This document shows positions 12,601-24,000 of a stretch of 64,000 nt of DNA, piece by piece. How positions within the stretch are numbered: position 1 is the stretch's first letter; each line of letters begins with the position of its first letter. The DNA comes from Nepenthes gracilis (taxonomy: Eukaryota > Streptophyta > Magnoliopsida > Caryophyllales > Nepenthaceae): the NCBI GenBank assembly GCA_033239525.1, contig BSYO01000013.1:5666501-5730500 (forward strand), in the 5' to 3' direction. The position numbers were made by a program, and so were the translations under genes. The notes beneath the pieces are model-generated. The model did no database searches. It saw nothing but the letters and a program-made list of their open reading frames with translations, and was not told the origin of the DNA.

Positions 12601-15600
12601 CAAATTACTCCATATCAACCATGAAAACTTCCTAAACATTAACCAGAGGAAAATTTTCATCTGGGAGAACAACGAAGGCAATGCTCAAACACAAAACCTG
12701 AAACAACTTTGTGACAAATCCAAGGGAAAACCTCCACTGTCTATATTAAAAAACAATGTAAATATTTATGAAACTCCGTCACCCATATAGTTCACCAAGA
12801 TTCACAAGAGACAAAATTGGTTCAAAAGGTGTATGCAAGGGTCATAAAGAAATGTGCATATGCAAACAGAAGTATTAATGACAACTAACATTGAGTAAAA
12901 CAAAAAACCCTAAACCTGAATCAAAAAGTTTGAGCAACCATTTAAGAATGGAAATGGGAAAAAAATACATCACAAAAGAAATCATACTTCTCGCACATCT
13001 TAATTAAGTCAAAAGGTAGAAGGTTATATAGCATCATATTGGTCATTCTTAAAAAAACTCAAGAATGAATTTCCCTCACAAAGCAAACTCCACCACAAAC
13101 CCTAATCACTGAATGAAGTCTGAATTCCACAACGATGCATTAGGGTAGTTTGTTGTGGGGGCAGTGATCAACTGGCAATTCCGTAAGAATGCACCAATCA
13201 TAAATTGTAGGATCATGATGCTACCTTTGTAAATGACTAAATCAGAGTGATTTTGGATTTTCAAAAAGGTGACTTTATAGGTTAGATTCCTACTAGTTGA
13301 AAGCATACAGTTATGGTTATCTTATAATGACAATTATGGATTCTCTCATCTTCAGCCTTTCCCAGAAATGCAACCTGATAATCACTAGATTTGACCATCC
13401 CCCACCCACATGCCACAACCCCCAAAGTTACATTGAACTCAAACCAATTACAAATATTATAATTAAACCAGCTACCACAAGTGTGGTACATTCCAATTCG
13501 TGGCATGGATATTGGAATGTGATACTGCATTAGAATTGAATATTGCATAATGCAAAATTCTTCTACTATTTCTTAAATATTTGGAAATAAACTGAAGCTT
13601 TTAAATTTTCCCTGGGAAAGAAACATAAGAGATGTAACTTCTCGCTAATTATCTTTCAATGAAAAATCTTGGATTTAATGTGCTTTAGATGTGGAACCAG
13701 CTACTATACAGTCAATTAATGATTTTGCAGAAGAATGCCACAAGGGCACTTGTATAGATGATATATTAATAATATCATCACAAATTTACCATATAACCTA
13801 CCTTGTATTTTCATGGAATCACCTGTATATGTACAATGAGAAAAACTTTCTTAAACTTGCAAATTTAATTTGTGCCCTATTGTCAGTGCATAGTGGTATT
13901 GTGATGTGCCACTACCGTTATTTCCCAATATAAGGGAATCCTCATAATAGTTGTTATATCAGCAATATATTACGATTCATCATAAATCAACCAACATCCA
14001 AAATATATGTATTGGCCATTTTTTATTTCTTAAAAGCCTAAATTCATATATTTTGTCAACTTTTAGGTATAATTCAATAAGAGAGAAATATATCGAGCTC
14101 AATTTTGACAAAATTGACAAAACTCATTTGATAAAATAGGGTTAAATTTTAGTCTATATTAGTCTTAATGTGGTCATGGAGATTAATATGCTTGAGTCCT
14201 TGCAGTGCCCAATACCAATACATATGACTAATACTAATATATCCACAATTAATGTCAATAATAATATTTGAATCCATGCAGTCAACTAAATACCCAAATG
14301 CCATATCAATTCTAATTACAGAGTAGGCATGTCTCTTTTTTGGGGAAGTAAGAATTCTCAAAAGAGAACATATAATGCTTCAGAAGCACATAAGAGCAAC
14401 TAGTCAAGTATGGAAACTACATGGTCAGAGCAAAATAGAACTCGGATTCTTTACCAAGTAATGACAATAAACTCCAGTTACCCAGGAACAAATCCCAATC
14501 TTTATCTTTCTTCCATTTCTCTCTCCCCAACCCCTGTATCTCTCTATATGATGATGGCTTCTGTCTACATCAACTCAAACCTCCTCTTGTTCATCCTTAT
14601 TTGCTCCATTATCTACTTCTATAAGAGATGACTGCCACCTCTCTCCTCTTTGAGGCAAACGGATAATTCATCAAATATTAAAGGGAGCGGTAACGAGAGT
14701 GAACTTGCTGGCGATTGTACAATCTTCAAGTACAAATTGAATAAGATGTAACATTCAGATTTCAAGCTCGATTTGTCCCTTTTTCTTTTGATTTAGCATT
14801 TGATATTGAACCACTAAATCTGATCTGCAAATGGCTTTCTGTTTGCCTGATCGCGATTTATAGTTCCTAGTTTTATCAATCTGGATCGTCAATCACAGTG
14901 ACCTAGAGCGTACTAAAACAACCAACATCTCACAGTTCCCGATAGATTGCAAGACCCAATCACATTGCTGGGCTTGTACTAGAGCATAACACCTACACCT
15001 AGCGACAACAAACTAACTGAAGTACAAAAACAAAATAAACAAAAGGAATACCCACCCATGACACAATCACTAAACTAAAGAATACAGGCCTGATTGGCCT
15101 AGCTTTTTGAAAGCATTTAGTACCATTTGCAACATCTCACAAAAGAACTTCTGGGGAAAACTTGCTACTTGTAACTGTTAAAACAAATGAATGCAACTTG
15201 AGAAAAAACTCTATCAACTATCTGGAGTTGATCCAGTTTGTATTCACTTCAAGAAGTTACTACGGCCAAATATACACTGACAAGCTTTGTTCACTGGAGC
15301 AATGGATATGGTAGCAAACATGCAGTTTTCTTACACTCATAAACATATCCAATGAGACAAAGGACATATCAGACCATGGCAATACGGAATCTCATATACC
15401 ACAACAGCAATTCTGAAAAGCAAGATCCAATAATTTTCATAGGGAAACACAGGATGATAATCTAATTATACTGCAAAAGTACTGAATCCCATAAAGTGAT
15501 GCCTTAATTGGTTTCAAGATGAAAAATATAAACCACACGAGTTCAATGACTTACAAAGCATACAATGTTTAAAAAACTACACAATGCATGTATCAATAGC

Positions 15601-18600
15601 ACGGTAGTAACAAGGGAAAAATCAAGAGCTCACTACTTCATAAGGTAGCTCTTACTACACAACTAAAGACAATCACTGTTCCATAGAAAGGGAAGAAGGG
15701 ATGAAAGTACAATTTCCTATACATGCGATTGGAATCCAATCAAGGTGACATAAAAACACAACAGTACTGACCACCATACAGAAAAAAAAAAAAAAAAGAG
15801 ATATTCTAAGTATCCGTATATTAAAATAGGGATCAAAAAATAAACTTAATAATATGCCTTTTAAGTTGGTTACCACTTGGTTTGAAGGAATCTGTGCCTT
15901 TGCAAACTGCAAGTTAAGTTGGTCTTGCCAGTTACCCTGATTAATGTCCTGCTGTCTAGAGTCAAATCTACCAGCAAACTCTCTATTCTCCCGCAGAGAT
16001 TCCCAAGGCCTCTCTTCCACAGGGGGAGGGAGCTGTGCAGAGCGGCCACGCCAATCACGATTATCTTGGTCAGAGTAGCGGCTTTGAGATTGAGCTGAAA
16101 GCTGAAAAAGGAAACATATCGACTTAAAGGAAGTTGCAACCAATCCATGTGCTGGAGGAGAGAATATATCTTACAAATTTAGATACCACAAATTCAGAAT
16201 GCCATTCAATCTACTTTATTCACAAGAAGCTTGGACTCCAAATATATACATATATATATATATATATTTGAAAAAAAGGAAACACACAAAGAAATATAAA
16301 CATTACAAGCATTTTCTGTCAATTACTGAAGGGCAAAGAAAACACAAATCAACATTCAAAATAACACGAAATATCATGAAAGCAGTGAATGAGAAAGTAA
16401 GATGACCCCACTTAGAGACAACACTCACATTGCTTTCTCCACGACCCCAAGATTGGTCTTCACCATGTAATTCGGCTTCGATTTCCAGTTTGATTTTCAA
16501 TATATCATCAGGAACTGCAACCGCCTTTGACAAAATAAGAAACAGGGTAAAACAATTCATTCAAACAATAAAATTATCAAATCTGGACACACAATCGCTA
16601 GTTGTGACAATGGACAAATTCTAGCAAAGGAATACTCTATATCATAAAAGCACAAATTTAAATACGGTCTGCTATATCAATTCATATGTTGGAACATACT
16701 AAAGCATTAATGATATTCACATATTACCTCTTTGAGTTGCAACAAGTGATCTCGGGTGTACCGAACATGGTCATGACTTTCAAATCGAGAGTGTTCATTC
16801 TAACAACACAGGCAAAACAAAAAATGACACCAATCAGTCTGTTAGTTGAATATAATATACTTCATAAGCAACAAATAATACCACATAATTTCAGATTATT
16901 TTGTTCTATACCGAAAGATAAACTTAATACATGAAGATCGCTCCAGATAAATCCAAAAGAGAGGACAGATCCATACGTTTAGTCTAGTGGACACTAAAAA
17001 CTTGGTCAAACCAATGGGTTGGGTTCAATAATATCAATTGACCCGTTCCCACCTGACCAATTAGGAACACAAGGATGGATTTTAAAGCAAATAGCAAATC
17101 AATAAGCATCTATAATGCATGGACCATAAATACAATGAATCCTAATTAATAAGATGAAAAAAAAAAAAGATATTGAACAGTAAGAGAACAAGTAAATGAA
17201 AACAAGTTTTATGCCCTAACACACGAAATTGGGATCCTGTCTAGAAAAAAGATAAAACAATCAATTCTGCTGGTAAGACAACTGTAAAGGGTAATATCAT
17301 CATCATGCAAAATGGAGGCTTCAAAATCAAGGAGGAAGCATTTGCATACACTACAATAAGAATTTTCCTCAATTGCATTTATGGCTTCAAAATGACCCCT
17401 ATCCATTCTTATCTCTGATTCAACCATTTAAAAACATGTACTAGAGAGTCAAAAACAAAAAAACTCACCATGAATTTCCTCATGCATCTACCTAATGGCA
17501 TAAGCTATATTCCTTGTACATAGCATCCCACAATTCAGGCTTCACAAAAGATTAAAGAGGAAAACAAGCAAGAAATGACATTCTTTCACCAAAGATTGAA
17601 CTGCCTATAGCAATAACTGCGGGCACAATAATGAAATTCTTTCTTTTGTTAGTCAACCAAACTGTCTAACATAACACCATAAGGCCAACTCTTTCCCATG
17701 AAACATTACTAAATGAATTTTCCATGTTTGCAGGTTCTTTGTGGGCAATATGAAACTCACCACTTGCTCACCTAAAGCCTACATACTACTTTCCATCCAT
17801 ATTTACAGCAGGTGGCAGATCTTAGGCGCCTGCCAAGAATTAGGACGTTTTTATGTTAATTCCCTCCCCCCTTAACCACTGCGTGAAAATCACAATTCAA
17901 AATATGAAAAAAAGATGGAGCAGTTATATTTGTTAAAAATAGGCAGAGCGATAAATGACATCAGTAACACTTTTTAGGGGGACGGGTTGGGGGATCATGT
18001 ATCTTGGGTTTACTACGCGACTTTATAGTGGAAGATTGGCACCGGAGGGAAGTTCCTCTTTGTCACAAAAAAAAAAAAAAAAAAATACATCTTTTATTGT
18101 AGTAATAAACTAAAATATACATGATAAACAACCTGAAGCACCAACAAAAGGATTATTCGTACACAAATACTTGTCATACTTGATAATAAACAATCACACA
18201 GCGGGAAGCAATCACGATATTCATTAAGAAAACAGTCTTTAAAGGAGAACAAGTTCATAAGTAATTTAAAGAACAACAATACAAATATTTGTTCAATCCA
18301 ATAAAAAGATCAATAAAAAAAACGATTTCTTTTATTAAAACTAATCAATACAGATCACCCACCAACGAAAATACGAGCATCCCAATCCTGAACACAAATA
18401 ACCACCCAAAACACACAAAGTTCGACATGGAAGGTTAGGAAAGATCCGGATCTAAATAAACGAGGGAGCAAAACCTTGAAAGAGAGAGAAGGAGGGACAC
18501 CGCCATGAGGACGAAGAAGCTGCTGATCCGCGGGAGAAGTAACTGTAGAAGAAGATTCAAATCGAGAGCCGAGAAATCGAGGACCTCGATTGCCTCCACC

Positions 18601-18639
18601 ACCTGGTCTCAAGCTAATAACCGTCTGGTCAGCCTGCAT
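9675..18639 (-). CDS. eIFiso4G: Eukaryotic translation initiation factor iso4G (complete, 9 exons, 796 aa)
   Basis: Scaffold subunit of the plant eIF(iso)4F cap-binding complex: it joins the cap-binding protein eIF(iso)4E, the helicase eIF4A, eIF3 and poly(A)-binding protein during recruitment of mRNA in the cytosol. Exons, in transcript order on the minus strand, are 18639-18475, 16799-16728, 16524-16429, 16101-15877, 12507-12410, 11699-11612, 11526-11176, 11067-10825 and 10727-9675. All junctions are GT-AG and the phases are consistent throughout (2391 nt). Exon 2 holds the eIF(iso)4E-binding motif YTRDHLL (residues 69-75). A MIF4G domain begins at about residue 209 ([11 protein letters not shown]) and runs through exons 5-8. 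A proline/glycine/methionine-rich linker follows, and an MA3 domain lies at about 632-750. The short N-terminus before the eIF4E site and the total length separate it from the much longer eIF4G. The start is the ATG of [16 protein letters not shown], a family-typical N-terminus. Intron 4 is 3.4 kb. A damaged copy of exons 3-4 lies 1.25 kb upstream of the start. Confidence 0.96.
12508..15876 (-). other. Long intron 4 of eIFiso4G
   Basis: This 3.4-kb intron separates the N-terminal exons from those of the MIF4G domain. It is AT-rich with scattered short open frames that show no domain. I see no embedded gene or clear transposon, although part of its length may come from old insertions. Confidence 0.7.
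16242..16267. repeat. (AT)n microsatellite in eIFiso4G intron 3
   Basis: A run of alternating A and T interrupted once by a C. The copied segment at 19893-20812 contains the corresponding run (20359-20380) without the interruption, so the microsatellite was copied with the exons and has since changed. Confidence 0.8.
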
Positions 18640-18945
18640 AACTCAGCTGTTTCAACACGAAAACTTCCGAGCAATCGCCGTCGGTGAATTGAACAGGGAA
18701 AAAAGGATTCGGCGATTCCAATTCACCGAATCTTCAAATAGAGATAGAGAAAGAAAGATAAAGAGATAGATGGATGGAAATCGAACGGAGAAGGGCTAGC
18801 AGTTTTCTCTCTCCGCTGTGGAGAGAGAAACAGGTAAGGGTTGAGGGAAGACAAAGAAGAGAGGGATTATGAGGTTGATTGGGCAGAAAAAAACCCTCAA
18901 AGGGTGGGCTGTGCCGTATTTTTGCCCTCTCTATTTAACAATAAA
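18640..18945 (-). promoter_or_regulatory. eIFiso4G 5' UTR and proximal promoter
   Basis: Directly upstream of the eIFiso4G start codon on the minus strand. The segment nearest the ATG (to about 18850) is rich in GA/CT dinucleotides (GAGAGA, CTCTCTC), common in plant 5' UTRs and core promoters. A TTAAATAGA word at about 18930-18940 is the only TATA-like candidate, about 290 bp from the ATG. The transcription start is not determinable from sequence alone. Confidence 0.35.
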
Positions 18946-19373
18946 AAAAATATTTATTTTATTTTAAATTTCATGGTGGAGTTATTGCTTCATGACCGCG
19001 TGATCATGTCTTGATTCATACAACGTCGGCGACCCGGTTTGATATGTAATCGTGCGAAAATGGTGGTATTTGAATTTGCATTCGGATTTAAATTTCGATT
19101 CGGGTTTGATTCTTCCTTCTCCGTATTGAATATCCCTCGCAATCTAAATGAGGGTTTGTTTTGGGAGAATCATGCAAACATTATTACTGCATATTTTAAT
19201 TATAATTTATTCATAAAATTTTCACAATTTATTTATTATTCTTATCTATAAATGTAAAATCTATTTTATTTATTTTTTAATATTTTAATGAGCTTTATAT
19301 AAAGAGAAAAATTAGAAATAAATTATATAGGTGAGATAATTATTATTTCTTTGTGTAAATATTGATTGAGATT

Positions 19374-19880
19374 TGATGGGTGCTGATGCCAATGGTATAG
19401 TGAGAAAACCTATTTTTAAAAATTGGCCTATATATTAGAAAAGCCCAAAAAGTTATTTTGGTCCAATCTAAAGATCCGTCCGAGGATAAGCTGAAATTAA
19501 AGATAACAGTCGAGCGATTTTTTTTCATCTCATCTCAATTGCCTCGAATAATTAAAACTGTAATATGAATAAAATTTTATCCATTTAATGATTTCCTGGG
19601 CGATTTCTTGGACAGTTGATGAAAAGTATCAACTGTTCCATGATAACTATTAAAATACCCTCTTTCAGCATGGTAAGAGGACACTATTTAAAAATTAAAA
19701 TCTCTCTCTTACTTTCTAAAACACTTTGAGAAAAGTACAAGCTTCCAAATATAAAGTTAACTTAATTCATAAACTACATCCTCTATTTATTTCTTTACAA
19801 AAGACAAATATTAATTTAAGGGTCGAAAGATATATTTGGATGCTAATCCCGCAAACCCTTTAACTATGTTGTGTTATAGA
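19374..19880 (+). repeat. Left LTR-like direct repeat
   Basis: Aligns along its whole length with 22445-22954. Shared landmarks in order are TGATGGGT, AAGATCCGTCCGA, TAAAACTGTAATAT, TTGGACAG, GAGAAAAGTACAAGC and AAGTTAA. The right edge of this copy is degraded, and a short duplication of CCTTTAACTATG sits at the junction with the gene-derived segment. No primer-binding site follows it. Confidence 0.65.
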
Positions 19881-19892
19881 TCCTTTAACTAT

Positions 19893-20812
19893 GTACTGAC
19901 CACCATACAAAAAAAAAAAAGAGATATTCTAAGTATCCGTATATTAAAATAGGGAAATAAACTTAATAATATGTCTTTTAAGTTGGTTACCACTTGGTTT
20001 GAAGGAATCTGTGCCTTTGCAAGCGCAAGTTAAGTTGGTCTTTGCGATTCTGCGATTAATGTCATGCATGCAGAGTCAGTCAATCTACCAGCCAAACCCT
20101 CTATTCTCCCGAGAGATTCCCAAGGCCTCTCTTCCACAGGGGGAGGGAGCTGCGCAGAGCGGCCACGCCAATCACGATTATCTTGGTCAGAGTAGCGGCT
20201 TTGAGATTGAGCTGAGAGCTAAAAAAGGAAACATATCGACTTAAAGGAAGTTGCAACCAATCCATGTGCTGGAGGGGAGATTATACCTTACAAATTTAGA
20301 TATCACATACTCAGAATGCCATTCAATCTACTTTATTCACAAGAAGCTTAGACTCCAAATATATATATATATATATATATTTGAAAAAAAGGAAACACAC
20401 AAAGAAATATAAACATTACAAGCATTTTCTGTCAATTACTGAAGGGCAAATAAAACACAAATCAATATTCAAAATAACACGAAATATCATGAAAGCAGTG
20501 AATGAGAAAGTAAGATGACCCCACTTAGAGACAACACTCACATTGCTTTCTCCACGACCCCAAGATTGGTCTTCACCATGTAATTCGGCTTCGATTTCCA
20601 GTTTGATTTTCAATATATCATCAGGAACTGCAACCGCCTTTGACAAAATAAGAAACAGGGTAAAACAATTCATTCAAGTAATAAAATTACCAAACCTGGA
20701 CACACCATCGCCAGTTGTGACAATGGACAAATTCTAGCAAAGGAATACTCTATATCATAAAAGCACTAATTTAAATACGGTCTGCTATATCAATTCATAT
20801 GTTGCAACATAC
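19893..20812 (-). pseudogene. Duplicated eIFiso4G fragment (exons 3-4 plus introns)
   Basis: Copy of 15764-16699 in the same orientation, near-identical over most of its length, including intron sequence, the (AT)n run and splice sites. It is therefore a DNA-level copy, not a retrocopy. The exon 3 copy (20542-20637) keeps the full reading frame. The exon 4 copy (19994-20218) has the original 225-nt length, but small compensating indels shift the frame shortly after the VEERPWESL segment and bring a stop. Changes cluster in that part of exon 4, while the flanking intron is far better preserved. The piece encodes the linker between the eIF(iso)4E-binding site and MIF4G. It lacks start, MIF4G and MA3, so no functional product is expected. 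Confidence 0.9.
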
Positions 20813-20826
20813 GGTCTGCTCATGAC

Positions 20827-21330
20827 TTGGCCCACTAAACACACTCACACACAACCCACTAATTTGGCCCACTAACACACCCACACAGCCCACATCTACA
20901 CACACAGCCCAATACCTGGCCCACTAAACACACACACACAGCCCACATCCACACACACACACAGCACAACACCTGGCCCACTAAGCACACACACACAGCC
21001 CACATCCACACACACACACACAGAGCACACACACTGCCCGGCCCAATACTTGGCCCAACTCCTACCCAAATCCACGGCCCAGCCCAACACACACACACCA
21101 CTGCCCACGTTGCTTCCACCCGTCACAACCCCGCTAGGCCCAAAGTGCCTCACGCAGCATCTGCTGCCCTTCGCACACACGCGGCTCACGTAGCGAACCA
21201 GCAAGCATACACACACGACTACGCCCATACACACCATACTGCCCACATGCACGGCTGCACCCACACATTCTCACCACGCTGCCCACACAAAGCTACACAC
21301 ACGTAGCCACACACCCAGCAGCTGAACCAA
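20827..21330. repeat. CA-rich minisatellite tract
   Basis: About 500 bp of imperfect (CA)n runs alternating with GGCCCACTAA and GCCCACATC(C/T) words, forming irregular units of about 50-60 bp. Its base composition is sharply different from both sides: the plus strand is nearly depleted of guanine outside the GGCCC words. It starts within about 15 bp of the end of the eIFiso4G-derived segment. The ACGGTCTGCT word at the junction also occurs about 35 bp earlier, which hints at slippage or repair at this breakpoint. Confidence 0.8.
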
Positions 21331-22444
21331 CTGAGGCCCTGTTTTCCCCAAATTCCTCATTTTACTACACATATTGGAAACGGTATGCACGAAATCATTC
21401 AATGCAACAATTAATAACATTAAGAGATGAGAAGGTGAGATTTATTAACAGAAGCAAACGTTAAAGCCCCCCCCACTGCCATGGTTCATGAAACCTGGCT
21501 GAGCAACAGGAAACAGAGCACGATGCTCTATTTCCCAGACGGTACCCGAAACCCCCCCAAAAATCGGAGTTCCACATGTAAAATCGATGCTCCAAGACTT
21601 CATTACTTAATCTTAATTCATTACTGATTCACAAGCCGGTCGAATCCTCACTGAGCCGAAACTCTGTGTTCGGGTTTCCCAAATCGAAAACCCTCGATTT
21701 CCACCGTTTACCACCACATCGGTTATGGAAATCAAAGATTTGGGCATTAATACGAATAAATGAGGGATTTATTTTTGTGATGGAGAATTTTACTTGCCTC
21801 ACGGTGGTGGTCGACGGCGGCGGCTCCTCTTCGTTCTTCCCCTTTCATTCGTCCTCTCCCCTCTTCTCTAAACCCTAGTGCTGCCTTAAATAAGGAGAAG
21901 CAGTTGGTTATGGTTTCTTTTACACTAGGAGCCATTGTGAGGAAGTTTGAGAAAATAGAAAATGAAGACGACAATGGAAGTTTAAGTGTTCGAAAGAGAC
22001 AGGCAAACACAATCGAAAGAAATCTTAGCAAACAAGGGATTCATTGGAAACGTCAGCTAAATTCAAAAGACCCGCCTCGTCAGGGCCAGGGCAAGGGTCA
22101 GCTTTTCACTGGACGAGGAATAATAATGTATGTTATATTTTCAAGGCATGTTAATCGCATTTAATGCCTCAGTTGACAGTACATGCTAGCGACTCAAACG
22201 AAAGTCATGTTCTCGAACATATTTTAGTCATGCAGTTGGATTCAAATAATGACTTCAGACATAACTATGTCTTCGGACAGTTGAAGGCTTATCTCTGAAA
22301 AAGAGAACATGCCATCGAACAGTTGCAATTATTTCTCGGACAAAAAAATCACAACTCACTGTAAGAATGTAAGTCCAAACAAGAGCTTACCTTTGGAATT
22401 CATCCCAGAAAGCTGAGTTTCAAACCTTCTAACATTGGGGTTAG
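21331..22444. other. Internal region between the LTR-like repeats, no gene
   Basis: No transposon protein could be recognised. A GC-richer stretch at 21640-21900 resembles a transcribed leader (CT-rich tract followed by AAACCCTAG), and 22160-22440 has repeated CGGACA/CGAACA words. An open frame at 21904-22164 shows no domain. Confidence 0.3.
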
Positions 22445-22954
22445 TGATGGGTACTAATACTAATAGCCTAATAAGAAAGCTCATTTCCAAAGATTGGCAC
22501 ATATATCAGAGAAGCCCAAGAAGCTATTTTGGTCTAGTCTAAAGATCCGTCCGAAGATAAGCTAAAACTGAAGATAATGACCGAGCGGTTTCTCTCCATC
22601 TCATCACCACTGTCTCGGACAGTTAAAACTGTAATATAGATAAAGTTTTATTCATTTAACAGTTTTCTAGACGGTTTTTTGGACAGTAGATGAAAAGAGT
22701 CAAATGCTCCACGATAACTATAAAAAATCATCTTTCAAGCAGGACAAGAAGACACTCTTTGGAAACAAAAATATCTTTTTTATTCTTTAAGACGCTTAGA
22801 GAAAAGTACAAGCACTCAAACACAAAGTTAATTTAATTTATAAACTGCATCCTATGCTTTTTTCCTTATAAAAGGTAAATAATGATTTGAGCTTCGGAGA
22901 ATATACCGGAGAGTTAGTCCCGTCAATTCTTTGACTTTGTTATTGTATTGCACA
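22445..22954 (+). repeat. Right LTR-like direct repeat
   Basis: Partner of the left repeat, 510 bp, TG...CA bounded (TGATGGGT to TTGCACA). The base run just upstream (TTGGGGTTAG) is at best a weak polypurine tract. The following GGATT is the candidate right target-site duplication. Confidence 0.65.
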
Positions 22955-22959
22955 GGATT

Positions 22960-23280
22960 CAAATTTGAACATACGGTGATCGGACCCGCTTCATTCAGCA
23001 TTTGAATCCCTAATCCATTTAACAATTAGGATTCGATGATGCAATAGAATTGAATAATGTCATATAAAAACATCAATTTAGTGGACTATCTTTGAATGTA
23101 AACGATAAAAAGTAACAATATAAGATTATAATTTAGTACGATACTATAGAAAATAAAAATAGTCTTCTCAATTAGAACAGGATAAATAAAAAATTGAACT
23201 GACAAATATATAAATGTGATCAGTTTGTGATTAACTATCATCGTGCTATATATTTACTTTATTTATTTATGACCTATAAA
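22960..23280. other. AT-rich intergenic stretch
   Basis: I see nothing functional here. It is AT-rich and unique by eye. Confidence 0.4.
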
Positions 23281-24000
23281 GTATGGATACTTTTTTAGTT
23301 TTAAAGTGTTAATATTTGATACGTATCAAATATCGACACATCTTGGGCACGCCTCGAACACACTCTGACACGTGTTAATTTATTTTTTATTCGACACATT
23401 TTGAATACGCTATGAGCATGTCCCGACACATTTTAGACACGTTGTAACACGTTTTGGATAAGTTCTAGACATGAGCTGATACATTTGAGACACGTTGAGT
23501 AATTTTATAATTTTTTAAAAAATTATAGGCCGTTTTATAAATTTTAAAAAATATGAACTATTTTATAATTTTAAATATTTAAAGTCGTATATTTCTCTTT
23601 TATTAATAATTCCTACTCTTTAGGATTACCTCACAGTCAAGAGAGACTCTTTTCGTAGTAAGTGATACTTTTCTTTTATCAAATTTTCATAAAATGCAAA
23701 GTCATGACTCAAAAAATAAATAAATAAATACAAACGTAAAACAAATAAATGTGATAACACAATTGATCTTTCGTGATATAATAATTTAATTTTTTCAATA
23801 TAAGTAAATGTTATAACCCACAAATTTAATATAAAAAGCAGTGTTTACCAATTAAAAAATTATAAATCATAATTTTAGTTTATGCGTCTCTAACCTGTCA
23901 TATTTTTAATTTTTAAAAAATAACATGTTAATATATCAATATCGTATTATGTCTATATCCTGTCCATATGTCTGTGTTTCATATCTTACGGAAAATGATT
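23281..24000. repeat. Dispersed repeat with CGACAC/ACACG words
   Basis: The left edge carries many GACACGT/GACACATTTTG words and a near-palindrome (TTTGATACGTATCAAA). The right edge has ATATCAATATCGTATTATG followed by GTCCATATGTCTGTGTTTC. The same pairing of edge motifs is seen in CESA7 intron 6 (about 51230-51660), where the right edge reads TGTGTCGGTGTACTAGTATTG and so on. This suggests a MITE-like family. Boundaries and target duplication are unresolved. Confidence 0.35.

Larger units (their letters stand above)
19374..22954. mobile_element. Putative old LTR element enclosing a host-gene fragment
   Basis: Two direct repeats of about 510 bp (19374 to about 19880, and 22445-22954) bracket this 3.6-kb block. 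Each begins TGATGGGT; the right copy ends TTGCACA, giving TG...CA termini. The outer flanks are AGATT on the left and GGATT on the right, a 4/5 match for a 5-bp target-site duplication. No gag or pol coding is visible inside, so it would be a non-autonomous or gutted element. The repeats are roughly 75-80% alike by eye, so it is old. The inner part holds a copied piece of eIFiso4G, a CA-rich tract and about 1.1 kb of other sequence. The alternative is two independent solo LTRs. Confidence 0.5.

Noticed and set aside
19893..20812. Second functional eIFiso4G gene or alternative upstream exons
   Set aside because: It lacks exons 1, 2 and 5-9, the copied exon 4 is frameshifted, and it lies upstream of the real exon 1, which is complete.
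19893..20812. Processed (mRNA-derived) retrocopy
   Set aside because: Introns and the intronic microsatellite are present, so it was copied from DNA.
20859..21264. Cysteine/valine-rich open frames on the minus strand
   Set aside because: They arise from the CA-rich minisatellite tract; no start context or domain.
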